A DNA stretch of 64,000 nt, from contig CADAGX010000009.1 in the NCBI GenBank assembly GCA_902787575.1, forward strand, positions 1-64,000. The letters run 5' to 3'. Positions 50,321 to 60,190 of the stretch are shown here, one piece after another (within the stretch, counting starts at the first letter, position 1; the number at the start of each line of letters is the position of its first letter). The DNA comes from an uncultured Bacteroidales bacterium (GTDB lineage Bacteria; Bacteroidota; Bacteroidia; Bacteroidales; Bacteroidaceae). The position numbers were made by a program, and so were the translations under genes. The notes beneath the pieces are model-generated. The model was not told the origin of the DNA and searched no databases. It saw only the letters and a list, made by a program, of their open reading frames with translations.

Positions 50321-51175
50321 TCACCCCTTCACCACGTGAGTGCCGAGGGCATAGTTGTGTTCCATCTCGCCGGTGCCTTCCATGGTGTCGGTCTTGGCGC
50401 TGATGTTGTCGAGATACGTTACGATGGCGGCTTCCTGCGTGCAGGGCACGACGGGACTGCCGTACTCACGCTCGCCGTGGTGGGCCAGCACGCAGTGTAC
50501 GATGCGCTTCACCTCCTCGGCCGGCACGCCTTTCTCGTCGAGCACGTTGTGCAGTTTGTGGGCCGACAGGTAGATGTGTCCCATCAGGTACATGTCTGGC
50601 TGCGGGTCGCCTTGCCGCGTGTATTCGTACACCTTGCCGTAGTCGTGAAAGAGAATGGCCAGGATGACGCGCTCGGGCTTGATGGTGTAGGGCAGGCAGG
50701 GATAGAGGCCCTCAAACATGTGCAGCATCTGATAAGTGTGGTTGAGCAGTCCGCCGGCGTAAGCGTGGTGCACGGTGGTGGCAGCCGGATATTCGCTGTA
50801 GGGGCGGAAGAGCTTGTCGGCAAAGTCGCGTATGATGGGCACCAGCTGCGTGTCGTGGCAGTAGGATATGAGCTGCTCGATGCACGTGTTCCAGTCTCCG
50901 CGCCGGATGGGGCGGGGCAGCAGGTTGTAGAGCGGGTGGTCGGCTTCGGCCACCTTGCCCACGGCCAGGTCTGTAGGCTGACAGGATTTCTTTCCGGCGT
51001 TATCCGTGATGTTGCGGAAGGCCACAATCTGTCCCACCACGGGCGGCTGTATGGGTTGCAAGTCCCAGACGGAGACGGTCATGGAACCTTCTGTGTCGGC
51101 CACCTTCAGTTGAGCATAGGATGAGCCGTTGCGTGTGGTGCCGTTGGTGCGGCCGATGACGAGATATTCTTTCAT
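50321..51175 (-). CDS. HD-domain nuclease with OB fold (YhaM-like)
   Basis: The 284-residue product has an N-terminal OB-like domain (SSYAQLKVADTEGSMTVSVW, VGQIVAFRN) and a C-terminal HD domain: HHAYAGGLLNHTYQMLHM, AILFHDYGKVYEY (HD pair), GHIYLSAHKLH and HCVLAHHGEREYGSP. It matches the YhaM/CBF1 family, 3'-5' exoribonucleases of Firmicutes; the Bacteroidota versions are little studied. It overlaps the upstream membrane protein gene by 4 nt. Confidence 0.85.
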   Translation of the reverse strand: MKEYLVIGRTNGTTRNGSSYAQLKVADTEGSMTVSVWDLQPIQPPVVGQIVAFRNITDNAGKKSCQPTDLAVGKVAEADHPLYNLLPRPIRRGDWNTCIEQLISYCHDTQLVPIIRDFADKLFRPYSEYPAATTVHHAYAGGLLNHTYQMLHMFEGLYPCLPYTIKPERVILAILFHDYGKVYEYTRQGDPQPDMYLMGHIYLSAHKLHNVLDEKGVPAEEVKRIVHCVLAHHGEREYGSPVVPCTQEAAIVTYLDNISAKTDTMEGTGEMEHNYALGTHVVKG

Positions 51176-52056
51176 ACGACGTTAGCTTTTCGTAAGGATT
51201 TATTCGTTTGGTATTCTTCGTAGAGACTCTTCAGCAGGCAGAGCGTCCAGTACATGCAGAAGAAGCAGACGCCCGTCACGGCGTTGTCCAGTCCCAGCGG
51301 TGCGAAGGGCAGAAATACGATGGCGAACATGGCGCAGGCGCAGAGCAGCGTGTGGCTGCGGAAGGTGTGCAGAATGCGGCGGCGTCCCTTATGGCTGAGG
51401 CTGAGCCACGTTGTCAGGACCACCGAGAGCAGGAAAATCTTTGTCTCCCATAGCAACTGCAGTGCGCGCATTGTCTGCGACAGTCCGTCGCTCAGCGAGG
51501 CTGGCACGTCGGCCTGTCCGCTGCGCAGGTGCTGCCATACGCTCAGCGCCGTGCCCAGTACGAAACCCACCACCATGGGCCAGCAGGCCGTGCGCCAGAA
51601 GCGGTCGCGCGCCAGATACGAGAGCCACAGGAAACCGGCGCAGAGCGGCAGCGTAATGCCGTTGTGCGTGTACGAACAGAAGATGCCCATGAGCAACATC
51701 AGCAGGTAACCCCAACGAAAGTCGCGCGTGTGGATGCGTTCGTATTGGCCGATGAAGAACGGCACGATGCATTGCGACGAAAGTTCGAGCATGGCCTCTT
51801 CGTCGCGCTCGAAGAAGTTGTCCGCGCCCGGCAGGAAGAACAGCACGAAGAGCGACGTGCAAGCCACCTCCGCCACGCTGCCTCCTGTGCCCGCCAGCTG
51901 TGCCGACAGATAGACCAGCAGCGTGATGAGCAGTGCGCAGATGGGAATTACCACTGCGGGCTCCCACATCATCCATTCGTGTGTGGGCAGCAGTGCCATC
52001 ATCAGCGCCGCAAGCGCGAAAATGCACAGGTACGTAACAACCATTTTCCACCTCAT
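51172..52056 (-). CDS. Hypothetical membrane protein (DUF6056-like)
   Basis: The 294-residue product has about eight predicted segments (VVTYLCIFALAALMMALLPT, VVIPICALLITLLVYLSA, FRWGYLLMLLMGIFCSYTHN, IFLLSVVLTTWLSLS) and an NFFERDEEAMLELSSQC loop. It weakly recalls DUF6056/glucosyltransferase-like membrane proteins. An earlier TTG at 52065 is in frame but overlaps the -7 box TAACTTTG, so the ATG at 52056 is chosen, leaving almost no leader. It overlaps the HD gene, so translation is coupled. Confidence 0.6.
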   Translation of the reverse strand: MRWKMVVTYLCIFALAALMMALLPTHEWMMWEPAVVIPICALLITLLVYLSAQLAGTGGSVAEVACTSLFVLFFLPGADNFFERDEEAMLELSSQCIVPFFIGQYERIHTRDFRWGYLLMLLMGIFCSYTHNGITLPLCAGFLWLSYLARDRFWRTACWPMVVGFVLGTALSVWQHLRSGQADVPASLSDGLSQTMRALQLLWETKIFLLSVVLTTWLSLSHKGRRRILHTFRSHTLLCACAMFAIVFLPFAPLGLDNAVTGVCFFCMYWTLCLLKSLYEEYQTNKSLRKANVV

Positions 52057-52062
52057 CGCCTG

Positions 52063-52070
52063 CAAAGTTA
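52063..52070 (-). promoter_or_regulatory. -7 promoter box TAACTTTG for the membrane protein/HD operon
   Basis: A perfect TAnnTTTG match, only 6 nt before the ATG at 52056. It forms the first base block of the repeat at 52063. Confidence 0.6.
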
Positions 52071-52210
52071 CGAATAAGTGAGAGAAAAGCCAAATAATAT
52101 TTGAGCTTTTCCGAACGAGAGTAACTTCGACCGCAGGTCAAAGTTACGAATGAAAGCAAAATTATTTTTGGCTTTTCCGAACGAGAGTAACATCTGTCAG
52201 GCGGTGGACT
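52063..52210. repeat. Tandem intergenic repeat, period 76 bp, two copies
   Basis: Units at 52063 and 52139 share CAAAGTTACGAAT, GCTTTTCCGAACGAGAGTAAC and flanking parts. The layout (TAACTTTG box, then AAAGC/GCTTTT inverted repeat, then CGAGAGTAAC) matches the 86 bp repeat at 1320-1536, so both belong to one dispersed family. Each unit carries a minus-strand -7 box. Confidence 0.75.
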
Positions 52211-52243
52211 GACATTTTGTCGTGTCTGACGTTTTGGCACGCA
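52211..52243. promoter_or_regulatory. Candidate operator upstream of groES
   Basis: TGACATTTTGTCGTGTC is followed at once by TGACGTTTTGGCACGC, an imperfect direct repeat. The first copy contains the palindrome GACA-TTT-TGTC. It lies about 60-90 nt before groES. No CIRCE element is seen. Binding protein unknown. Confidence 0.4.
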
Positions 52244-52301
52244 GTTCGTTTCTCTCAAGGCAGAAATAATAGGTTAAACAACTTTTTAAAAATAAAGTAT
52301 T

Positions 52302-52574
52302 ATGAACATTAAACCTTTAGCAGACCGCGTGCTGATAGAACCGGCACCGGCAGAGACAAAGACAGTGGGTGGTATCATCATTCCCGACACAGCAAAGGAG
52401 AAACCGCTTCGCGGCAAGGTGGTGGCCGTAGGTCACGGCACGAAGGACGAAGAGATGGTGCTGAAGGCTGGCGACGAGGTGCTCTATGGCAAGTATGCCG
52501 GCACGGAGCTGGAGTTCGACGGCCAGAAGTATCTGATCATGCGTCAGAGCGACGTGGTGGCAGTGCTGGCATAA
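52302..52574 (+). CDS. groES: Co-chaperonin GroES
   Basis: The 90-residue product has the family length and motifs: [65 protein letters not shown] and a final VLA. It caps GroEL in protein folding. It is followed by groEL after 67 nt, so the two form the usual operon. Confidence 0.98.
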   Translation: MNIKPLADRVLIEPAPAETKTVGGIIIPDTAKEKPLRGKVVAVGHGTKDEEMVLKAGDEVLYGKYAGTELEFDGQKYLIMRQSDVVAVLA

Positions 52575-52620
52575 GGCACCGCTGCGAGAGAGATAATAAC
52601 GGATTAACGACATAACGTAA

Positions 52621-54282
<1,662 letters not shown>

Positions 54283-54313
54283 TTCGGCCCAAGATACATA
54301 CACACAAAGTGGG

Positions 54314-54349
54314 GCGGAGGACGCGCGAGGCGTTCTCCGCTCTTTTTTT
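54314..54349 (+). terminator. Terminator of groESL
   Basis: GCGGAGGACGC pairs with GCGTTCTCCGC (one G-U), followed by a TCTTTTTTTG tract, 32 nt after the groEL stop. Confidence 0.85.
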
Positions 54350-54358
54350 GTCGTGTGT

Positions 54359-56023
54359 TTAGTAAGCCTGCTCGTGTATGCCCTTGACGGCGCGACCGCT
54401 GGGCTCGTTCATTCCTCGGAAGGCGGCGTCCCACTGCAGTGCGACGGATGTGCTGCAGGCTACGCTGGCCTCGCTCGGCACGCTGCGGGCTGCGGATTCG
54501 CTGGGGAAATGCTCGGAGAAGATGCTGCGATAATAGTATTCCTCCTTGTTCTTTGGCGGATTGATGGGGAAGCGCTCGGCGGCGTGTGCCATCTGCTCGT
54601 CGGTGACGGCTGCGGCAGTGACGGCCTTGAGTGTGTCTATCCACGAGTAGCCCACGCCATCACTGAACTGCTCCTTCTGCCGCCAGGCCACGGCCTCGGG
54701 CAGCATGTCGGCGAAGGCTTCGCGCACGATTCGCTTCTCGATGTTATGTCCGGGGCACATCTTAGCTTCTGGATTGGTGCGCATGGCCACGTCGAGAAAC
54801 TCACGGTCGAGAAACGGTACGCGACCTTCCACACCCCATGCCGCGAGACTCTTGTTGGCGCGCAGACAGTCGTAGAGATGCAGCTTCGATAGCTTTCTGA
54901 CGGTTTCCTCGTGGAAGTCGCGCGCCGTGGGTGCCTTGTGGAAATAGAGATAGCCGCCAAAAATCTCGTCGGCGCCCTCGCCCGAGAGTACCATCTTTAT
55001 GCCCATCGATTTGATGACGCGTGCCAGGAGATACATGGGTGTGGAGGCGCGTACGGTGGTTACGTCGTAGGTTTCGATGTAGTAGATGACGTCGCGCAGT
55101 GCGTCGAGTCCTTCCTGTATGGTGTAGTTTATCTCGTGGTGGACGGTGCCGATGTGCTGTGCCACGAGGCGAGCTTTCTGCAGGTCGGGCGCGTCCTTCA
55201 GTCCCACTGCAAACGAGTGGAGGCGCGGCCAGTAGGCCCGCGTCTGACTATCGTCCTCGATGCGATGCTCGCTGAATTGCTGTGCGATGGCCGAGACGAC
55301 GCTGCTGTCGAGTCCGCCCGAGAGGAGTACGCCGTACGGCACGTCGCTCATCAGCTGTCGGCGTACGGCTGCGGTGAGCGACTCGCGTATGGCCTCGACG
55401 CTGGCGTCGTTCTCTCGCACGGCGTCGTAGGAGAACCAGTCGCGCTGGTAGTAGCGCCGTAGGCCTGGCTCGCGGCTCCAATAGTAATGGCCGGGGAGGA
55501 AGGGCTCGTAGCGCTCGCATTGTCCCTCGAGGGCTTTCAGTTCCGAGGCCACGTAGGTCGTGCCGTCGGCGTCGTAACCGATATAGAGAGGAATGACACC
55601 GATGGGGTCGCGGGCGATAAGATATTCGTCGCGCTCCTCGTCGTAGAGCACAAAAGCGAAGATCCCGCTCAGTTGCTCGAGGAAGTTGATTCCCTCGTGT
55701 CGGTAGAGCGCCAGTATGGCCTCGCAGTCGCTACCCGTCTGGAAGGCGTACTGGCCGGCAAAGCGGCGACGAATCTGCTGATGGTTGTATATCTCGCCGT
55801 TGACGGCCAGCACCTGGCGCTTGTCGGGCGAGAAGAGCGGTTGTCCGCCCGATTCGGGGTCTACGATGCTCAGCCGCTCGTGTGCGAGGATGGCGGAGCC
55901 TCCGCAGTAGATGCCACTCCAGTCGGGGCCGCGGTGGCGAAGTTTCTGACTCATGCGCAGGGCTTTCTGCCGCAGAGCGGGCGTCTGTTTCCTGACGTTG
56001 AGGATGGCTACTATTCCACACAT
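54359..56023 (-). CDS. asnB: Asparagine synthase (glutamine-hydrolysing), type B
   Basis: The 554-residue product makes asparagine from aspartate, ATP and glutamine. The N-terminal class II glutaminase has Cys2 (MCGIVAILNV), RHRGPDWSGIY, LSIVDPESGGQPLFSPD and VNGEIYNHQQIRR. The C-terminal synthetase has the PP-loop LSGGLDSSVVSAI and MVLSGEGADEIFGGYLYFH. E. coli AsnB also has 554 residues. It is the last gene of the glnK-amtB-omp-pyrG-purF-asnB cluster, 22 nt after purF. Confidence 0.97.
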   Translation of the reverse strand: MCGIVAILNVRKQTPALRQKALRMSQKLRHRGPDWSGIYCGGSAILAHERLSIVDPESGGQPLFSPDKRQVLAVNGEIYNHQQIRRRFAGQYAFQTGSDCEAILALYRHEGINFLEQLSGIFAFVLYDEERDEYLIARDPIGVIPLYIGYDADGTTYVASELKALEGQCERYEPFLPGHYYWSREPGLRRYYQRDWFSYDAVRENDASVEAIRESLTAAVRRQLMSDVPYGVLLSGGLDSSVVSAIAQQFSEHRIEDDSQTRAYWPRLHSFAVGLKDAPDLQKARLVAQHIGTVHHEINYTIQEGLDALRDVIYYIETYDVTTVRASTPMYLLARVIKSMGIKMVLSGEGADEIFGGYLYFHKAPTARDFHEETVRKLSKLHLYDCLRANKSLAAWGVEGRVPFLDREFLDVAMRTNPEAKMCPGHNIEKRIVREAFADMLPEAVAWRQKEQFSDGVGYSWIDTLKAVTAAAVTDEQMAHAAERFPINPPKNKEEYYYRSIFSEHFPSESAARSVPSEASVACSTSVALQWDAAFRGMNEPSGRAVKGIHEQAY

Positions 56024-56045
56024 AATGTTGATTTTACTGATTTAA

Positions 56046-57800
56046 TTATTTATGATTTGCCGATTTGGATCTCTGATACGACTCTTCGTAGTATTGGACG
56101 AATGCCTGATTGGCCATGCGTGTTCCGCCGGGCGTGGGGTAGTGGCCTGTGAAGTACCAGTCGCCGTGGTGTCGGGGAATGGCTGCGTGTAGGCCGTCTA
56201 TGCTTTGGAACACGAGTTCTACGGGCGTCTGTAGGTCGACTGGCCGCAGCATTTGGGCTATCTTTCGACTTATGTCGTCGGCGCTGAACGGCTCGTAGAT
56301 GTGGCGCACGTGGTTTTCGGCCGTGGGATGGGTCTTGCAGGCTGTGTACGTCTGGTCGATGAGTTGCTGCATGCCGCGTTCCTCTATGAGCCGTATGGCG
56401 GCGCGGAAGGCGCAGAGTTCCTCGAGGCGTGCCATGTCGATGCCGTAGAAGTCGGGATAGCGAATCTGAGGCGCGCTGCTCACCATTACGATCTTTCGCG
56501 GCTGCAGTCTGGCGAGCATCTTCAGAATGCTCTCGTGCAACGTTGTGCCGCGCACTATGCTGTCGTCGATGACTACGAGCTGGTCGCGCCCTGGCCGCAC
56601 GCTGCCGTATGTGACGTCGTAGACGTGGGAGGCCAGGTCGTTGCGCTTGCCGGCGTCGGTGATGAAGGTGCGCAGTTTGATGTCTTTCCACGCAACTTTC
56701 TCGGTGTGCACGTCGTGGCCCATTTGGCGCAGACCTTCCACCATGCCGTAGAAAGCCACCTCGGCTGTGTTGGGTATGAAGGAGAAAACGGTGTCGGCCG
56801 TAGTGCCGCCGATGGTCTGCAGTATGGGTGTGGCGAGTTGCTGTCCCAGTTGCTTGCGCTCGCAGTAGATATCGCGGTCGGAACTTCGGCTGAAGTAGAT
56901 GCGCTCGAAGGAGCACGCTGCGTCGGCCTGCTGCGGCAGGATGCGCTGCAGCCGTATGTCGCCGCCTGCAGTGACGATGATGGCCTCGCCGGCTGCCAGT
57001 TCGCGTATGTCGTCGCATTCGGCGCCGAAGGCCGCCTGCAGTGCGGGCCGCTCGCTGGCCACCGCCACCAGCTCGTCGGTGCGCAAGTAGAAGGCCGGCC
57101 GGATGTTCCACGGGTCGCGCATGGCAAACATCTCGCCGCTGCCCGTCATGCCGCACATGACGTATCCGCCGTCGTACGCCTCCATCGTGGTGCGCAGCAC
57201 GCGAGCCATGTCTATGTGGCCTTCGATGTGGCGAGTCACGTCCAGTCCGCCGAGCCCCTGCTGTCGTGCTTCGGTGTAGAGGCGCTCCACCTCGCGGTCG
57301 AGGCGGTGCCCCATCCGCTCGAGCGTGACGAGCGTGTCGGCTGTCGTGCGTGGCGACTGTCCCTGACGCGTCATTTCGGCCAGGATGGCATCGATATTAG
57401 TCATGTTGAAGTTGCCGCACAGACAGAGATTGCGTGCGCGCCAGTTGTTGCGCCGCAGGAACGGGTGTACGAAGGTGAGTCCGCTGCGCCCTGTGGTGGA
57501 GTATCTCAGGTGTCCCATGTAGAGTGCGGCTGCGGGCCATTGGGCAGTCTGTGCGAAGACCTGCGAGATGGCGTCTTTCCCCTCGGCGCGCTCACGGAAC
57601 ATATACTCGGTGCCGACCGGGGCGGATGTGTCCACGCAGGCGATGCCTGCACCTTCCTGTCCGCGGTTGTGCTGTTTCTCCATCATCAGGTAGAGGCGTT
57701 CGAGGCCGTAGGCTCGGGAACCGTACTTGCGGCGGTAGTGGTCGAGTGGTTTAAGCAGTCGTATGAGCGCCACGCCGCATTCATGCTTCAGTACTTCCAT
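56046..57800 (-). CDS. Amidophosphoribosyltransferase (PurF family)
   Basis: The 584-residue product transfers glutamine nitrogen to PRPP in the first step of purine synthesis, or a related reaction. It has a short propeptide before Cys8 (MEVLKHECGVALIRLL), YLMMEKQHNRGQEGAGIAC, HLRYSTTGRSG and LCLCGNFNMTN. The PRPP loop is LVVIDDSIVRGTTLHESI. It is longer than classic PurF (about 500), as I recall for a Bacteroidota-specific paralogue with an extended C-terminus (GGTRMANQAFVQYY). It overlaps pyrG by 20 nt, showing tight coupling. A second, canonical purF may lie elsewhere. Confidence 0.9.
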   Translation of the reverse strand: MEVLKHECGVALIRLLKPLDHYRRKYGSRAYGLERLYLMMEKQHNRGQEGAGIACVDTSAPVGTEYMFRERAEGKDAISQVFAQTAQWPAAALYMGHLRYSTTGRSGLTFVHPFLRRNNWRARNLCLCGNFNMTNIDAILAEMTRQGQSPRTTADTLVTLERMGHRLDREVERLYTEARQQGLGGLDVTRHIEGHIDMARVLRTTMEAYDGGYVMCGMTGSGEMFAMRDPWNIRPAFYLRTDELVAVASERPALQAAFGAECDDIRELAAGEAIIVTAGGDIRLQRILPQQADAACSFERIYFSRSSDRDIYCERKQLGQQLATPILQTIGGTTADTVFSFIPNTAEVAFYGMVEGLRQMGHDVHTEKVAWKDIKLRTFITDAGKRNDLASHVYDVTYGSVRPGRDQLVVIDDSIVRGTTLHESILKMLARLQPRKIVMVSSAPQIRYPDFYGIDMARLEELCAFRAAIRLIEERGMQQLIDQTYTACKTHPTAENHVRHIYEPFSADDISRKIAQMLRPVDLQTPVELVFQSIDGLHAAIPRHHGDWYFTGHYPTPGGTRMANQAFVQYYEESYQRSKSANHK

Positions 57801-59406
57801 CGATGCAGTGTTTTACGAAGTTCATAAACAGAGGGTGAGGGCTGAGAACGCTGGAACTGTACTCGGGATGGAACTGCGTGCCCACAAACCAGCGCAGTGT
57901 AGGCAGTTCGACGATTTCCACCAACTGCATCTCGGGATTCACACCCGAGCAAACCATGCCGTGGCGCTCGAAGTCGGCGCGATAGCGGTTGTTGAACTCG
58001 TAGCGGTGGCGGTGGCGCTCGCTGATGTTCCGGGCTCCGCCATAGGCCTGCTGTGCGCGGCTGCCGTTGGAGAGCGTGCAGTCGTAGGCTCCGAGGCGCA
58101 TGGTGCCGCCCTTCTGCGTGACGTTTTTCTGCTCCTCCATGAGGTCGATGACGGGGTGGGGCGTGGCAGGGTTCATTTCGGCACTGTCGGCGTCGAGGCC
58201 GAGCACGTGGCGTGCAAACTCGATTACCATCATCTGCATGCCCAGACAGATGCCCAGGGTTGGTACGTCGTGCTGCCGCGTGTATTCGATGGCCGCTATC
58301 TTGCCTTCCACGCCTCGTTGTCCGAAGCCCGGACATATCACCACACCGGCCATGCCTGCCAACTGGTCGGCCACGTTCTGGGGCGTCAGGTGTTCGCTGT
58401 TGATGAAGACAGGACGCACGCAGCGGTCGTGATATGTGCCGGCGTGGGCCAGACTCTCGCGTATGCTCTTGTAGGCGTCCTGCAGGTCGTATTTTCCCAC
58501 CAGTGCGATGCGGACCTCGCGCGTGGCGTTCTTCCGTCGCTCTATGAACGTCTGCCAAGGCACCATGGCCTCTTGCTGTCGGCGTTGCGTGGCCTCGGCG
58601 TCGAGTCCCAAGCGCTTCAGGCAGATGGCGTCGAGTCCCTGTCGCTGCATGGCCAGCGGCACCTCGTAGATGCTGGGCATGTCTTGGCTCTGGATGACTG
58701 CGTCGATGGCCACGTTGCAGAAGTGAGCCACCTTGCCGCGCAACTCGTCCGAGAGTTCGTGCTCCGTGCGCAGCACCAGCACCTCGGGCTGTATGCCCAG
58801 CCCTTGCAACTGTTTCACGCTGGTCTGTGTGGGCTTCGTCTTCAGCTCGCCGGCGGCCGCCAGATACGGCACGTAGGTGAGATGTATGTTGAGGGCGCCC
58901 TGCGGTCCCAGTTCCCAGCGCAGCTGACGTATGGCCTCGAGGAAAGGCTGTCCCTCGATGTCGCCGATGGTGCCGCCTATCTCGGTGATGACAAAGTCGA
59001 GCTTCTGCTTTGTGGCACAGAGCAGGATGCGTCGCTTTATCTCGTCAGTGATGTGCGGCACCACCTGAATGGTCTTTCCCAGGTAGTCGCCGCGGCGTTC
59101 GCGCTCGATAACGCTCAGATAGATTCTCCCCGTGGTGACGCTGTTGTCGCGTGTGGTGCGTATGCCCGTGAAGCGTTCGTAGTGCCCGAGGTCGAGGTCG
59201 GTCTCCATGCCGTCGGCCGTGACGTAGCACTCACCGTGCTCGTAGGGGTTGAGCGTGCCCGGGTCGATGTTGATGTAGGGGTCGAACTTCTGAATCGTTA
59301 CTTTGTAGCCGCGAGCCAGCAGCAGTTTGCCTAGCGAAGCCGAGATGATGCCTTTGCCGAGCGAAGAGGCCACGCCTCCGGTGATGAATATGTATTTCGT
59401 GTCCAT
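57781..59406 (-). CDS. pyrG: CTP synthase
   Basis: The 541-residue product converts UTP to CTP with glutamine. Synthetase motifs: YIFITGGVASSLGKGIISAS, DPYINIDPGTLNPYEHGE, FVITEIGGTIGDIEGQPFLE. The glutaminase has VICPGFGQRGVEGKIAA, the nucleophile in TLGICLGMQMMVIEFAR and FVGTQFHPEYSS. The ATG at 59406 gives the known MDTKYIFIT start; a longer frame extends upstream. It is preceded, 93 nt away, by the outer-membrane protein gene. Confidence 0.98.
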   Translation of the reverse strand: MDTKYIFITGGVASSLGKGIISASLGKLLLARGYKVTIQKFDPYINIDPGTLNPYEHGECYVTADGMETDLDLGHYERFTGIRTTRDNSVTTGRIYLSVIERERRGDYLGKTIQVVPHITDEIKRRILLCATKQKLDFVITEIGGTIGDIEGQPFLEAIRQLRWELGPQGALNIHLTYVPYLAAAGELKTKPTQTSVKQLQGLGIQPEVLVLRTEHELSDELRGKVAHFCNVAIDAVIQSQDMPSIYEVPLAMQRQGLDAICLKRLGLDAEATQRRQQEAMVPWQTFIERRKNATREVRIALVGKYDLQDAYKSIRESLAHAGTYHDRCVRPVFINSEHLTPQNVADQLAGMAGVVICPGFGQRGVEGKIAAIEYTRQHDVPTLGICLGMQMMVIEFARHVLGLDADSAEMNPATPHPVIDLMEEQKNVTQKGGTMRLGAYDCTLSNGSRAQQAYGGARNISERHRHRYEFNNRYRADFERHGMVCSGVNPEMQLVEIVELPTLRWFVGTQFHPEYSSSVLSPHPLFMNFVKHCIDGSTEA

Positions 59407-59498
59407 GTGAGAAGAGTGTGTTGGTCTTGTTCTTGTTGTGGTGGCGTGTGTCTGTCTGGTTGCGACGTGTCGTTTTGCGGTTGCGACGTGTGGCGTGC

Positions 59499-60188
59499 TC
59501 AGATGGCAAACGACGTACCGAAGACGAGGTAGAGTCGCTCCAAGCGTGGGTTGCACGTCAGCCCCACAAAGACGGGCATGCGGTATTTCTGCTTGATGAC
59601 GAAGTTCTTGGTGGCACGCAGTGCAACGTTGGTGACGCAGAAGCCGTTGGCGCCGTACAGCGTCGTGGCATATGGCACCGCACCGAGGGCGGCCGTCCAG
59701 TCGAGGTCGGCGAGCCGGAAGGGCGCTGACAGCTCACAGTAGCTGCTGTAGGCACGTTTGCCATTGTGCGTACCGTCGTTGCCGGCAAAGTTGGTAAACC
59801 ACTGCACTGCGAGGACCCCGAAGTCGTAGCCTACGTTGGCCTCCCAGATGTGGCTCGTCGCGTTGTTTCTGTAGCGGAAATAACTGTCCTCGGAGAACCA
59901 GTAGTCTGTCACTGCGGCGTGAAAGCCTTTGTGGGCGTAGGTGAGCGTCAGGTCCAGTTCCTTGGTGTCCGCCGCTTCTATCCCTACGTTTCCCCAGGCG
60001 CTCAGGCTGAACTCTTTGTAGCTGGCGCCGAGTGTGGGTTGCAGGCTGACGTTGCCAAGTGCCATACCGCGCCAGATGTATTGGCTCACCAGGTCGGCTC
60101 CAAGCGTAGCCTCCACTTTTTCGCTCGCTGCTGCCGTGGCCATAAAGGCCACGCACAGCAATGTCATTATCGTACGTCTCATAAGCAT
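59499..60188 (-). CDS. TorF-like outer-membrane protein next to amtB
   Basis: The 229-residue product has a signal peptide (LLCVAFMATAAASEKVEA) and barrel-type strands: LGADLVSQYIWRGMALGNVS, FSLSAWGNVGIEAADTKELD, WEANVGYDFGVLAVQWF, ending LYLVFGTSFAI with terminal aromatic features. DLVSQYIWRG is typical of TorF-family proteins. The neighbouring ammonium transporter suggests a porin for nitrogen sources, which is inference. It starts 2 nt after the amtB stop, and an alternative ATG lies at 60182. Confidence 0.8.
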   Translation of the reverse strand: MLMRRTIMTLLCVAFMATAAASEKVEATLGADLVSQYIWRGMALGNVSLQPTLGASYKEFSLSAWGNVGIEAADTKELDLTLTYAHKGFHAAVTDYWFSEDSYFRYRNNATSHIWEANVGYDFGVLAVQWFTNFAGNDGTHNGKRAYSSYCELSAPFRLADLDWTAALGAVPYATTLYGANGFCVTNVALRATKNFVIKQKYRMPVFVGLTCNPRLERLYLVFGTSFAI

Positions 60189-60190
60189 TG

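Noticed and set aside
52210-52301. CIRCE element upstream of groES
   Set aside because: No TTAGCACTC-N9-GAGTGCTAA sequence is present.
56253-57827. Plus-strand ORF of 524 codons
   Set aside because: Shadow of the purF-family gene.
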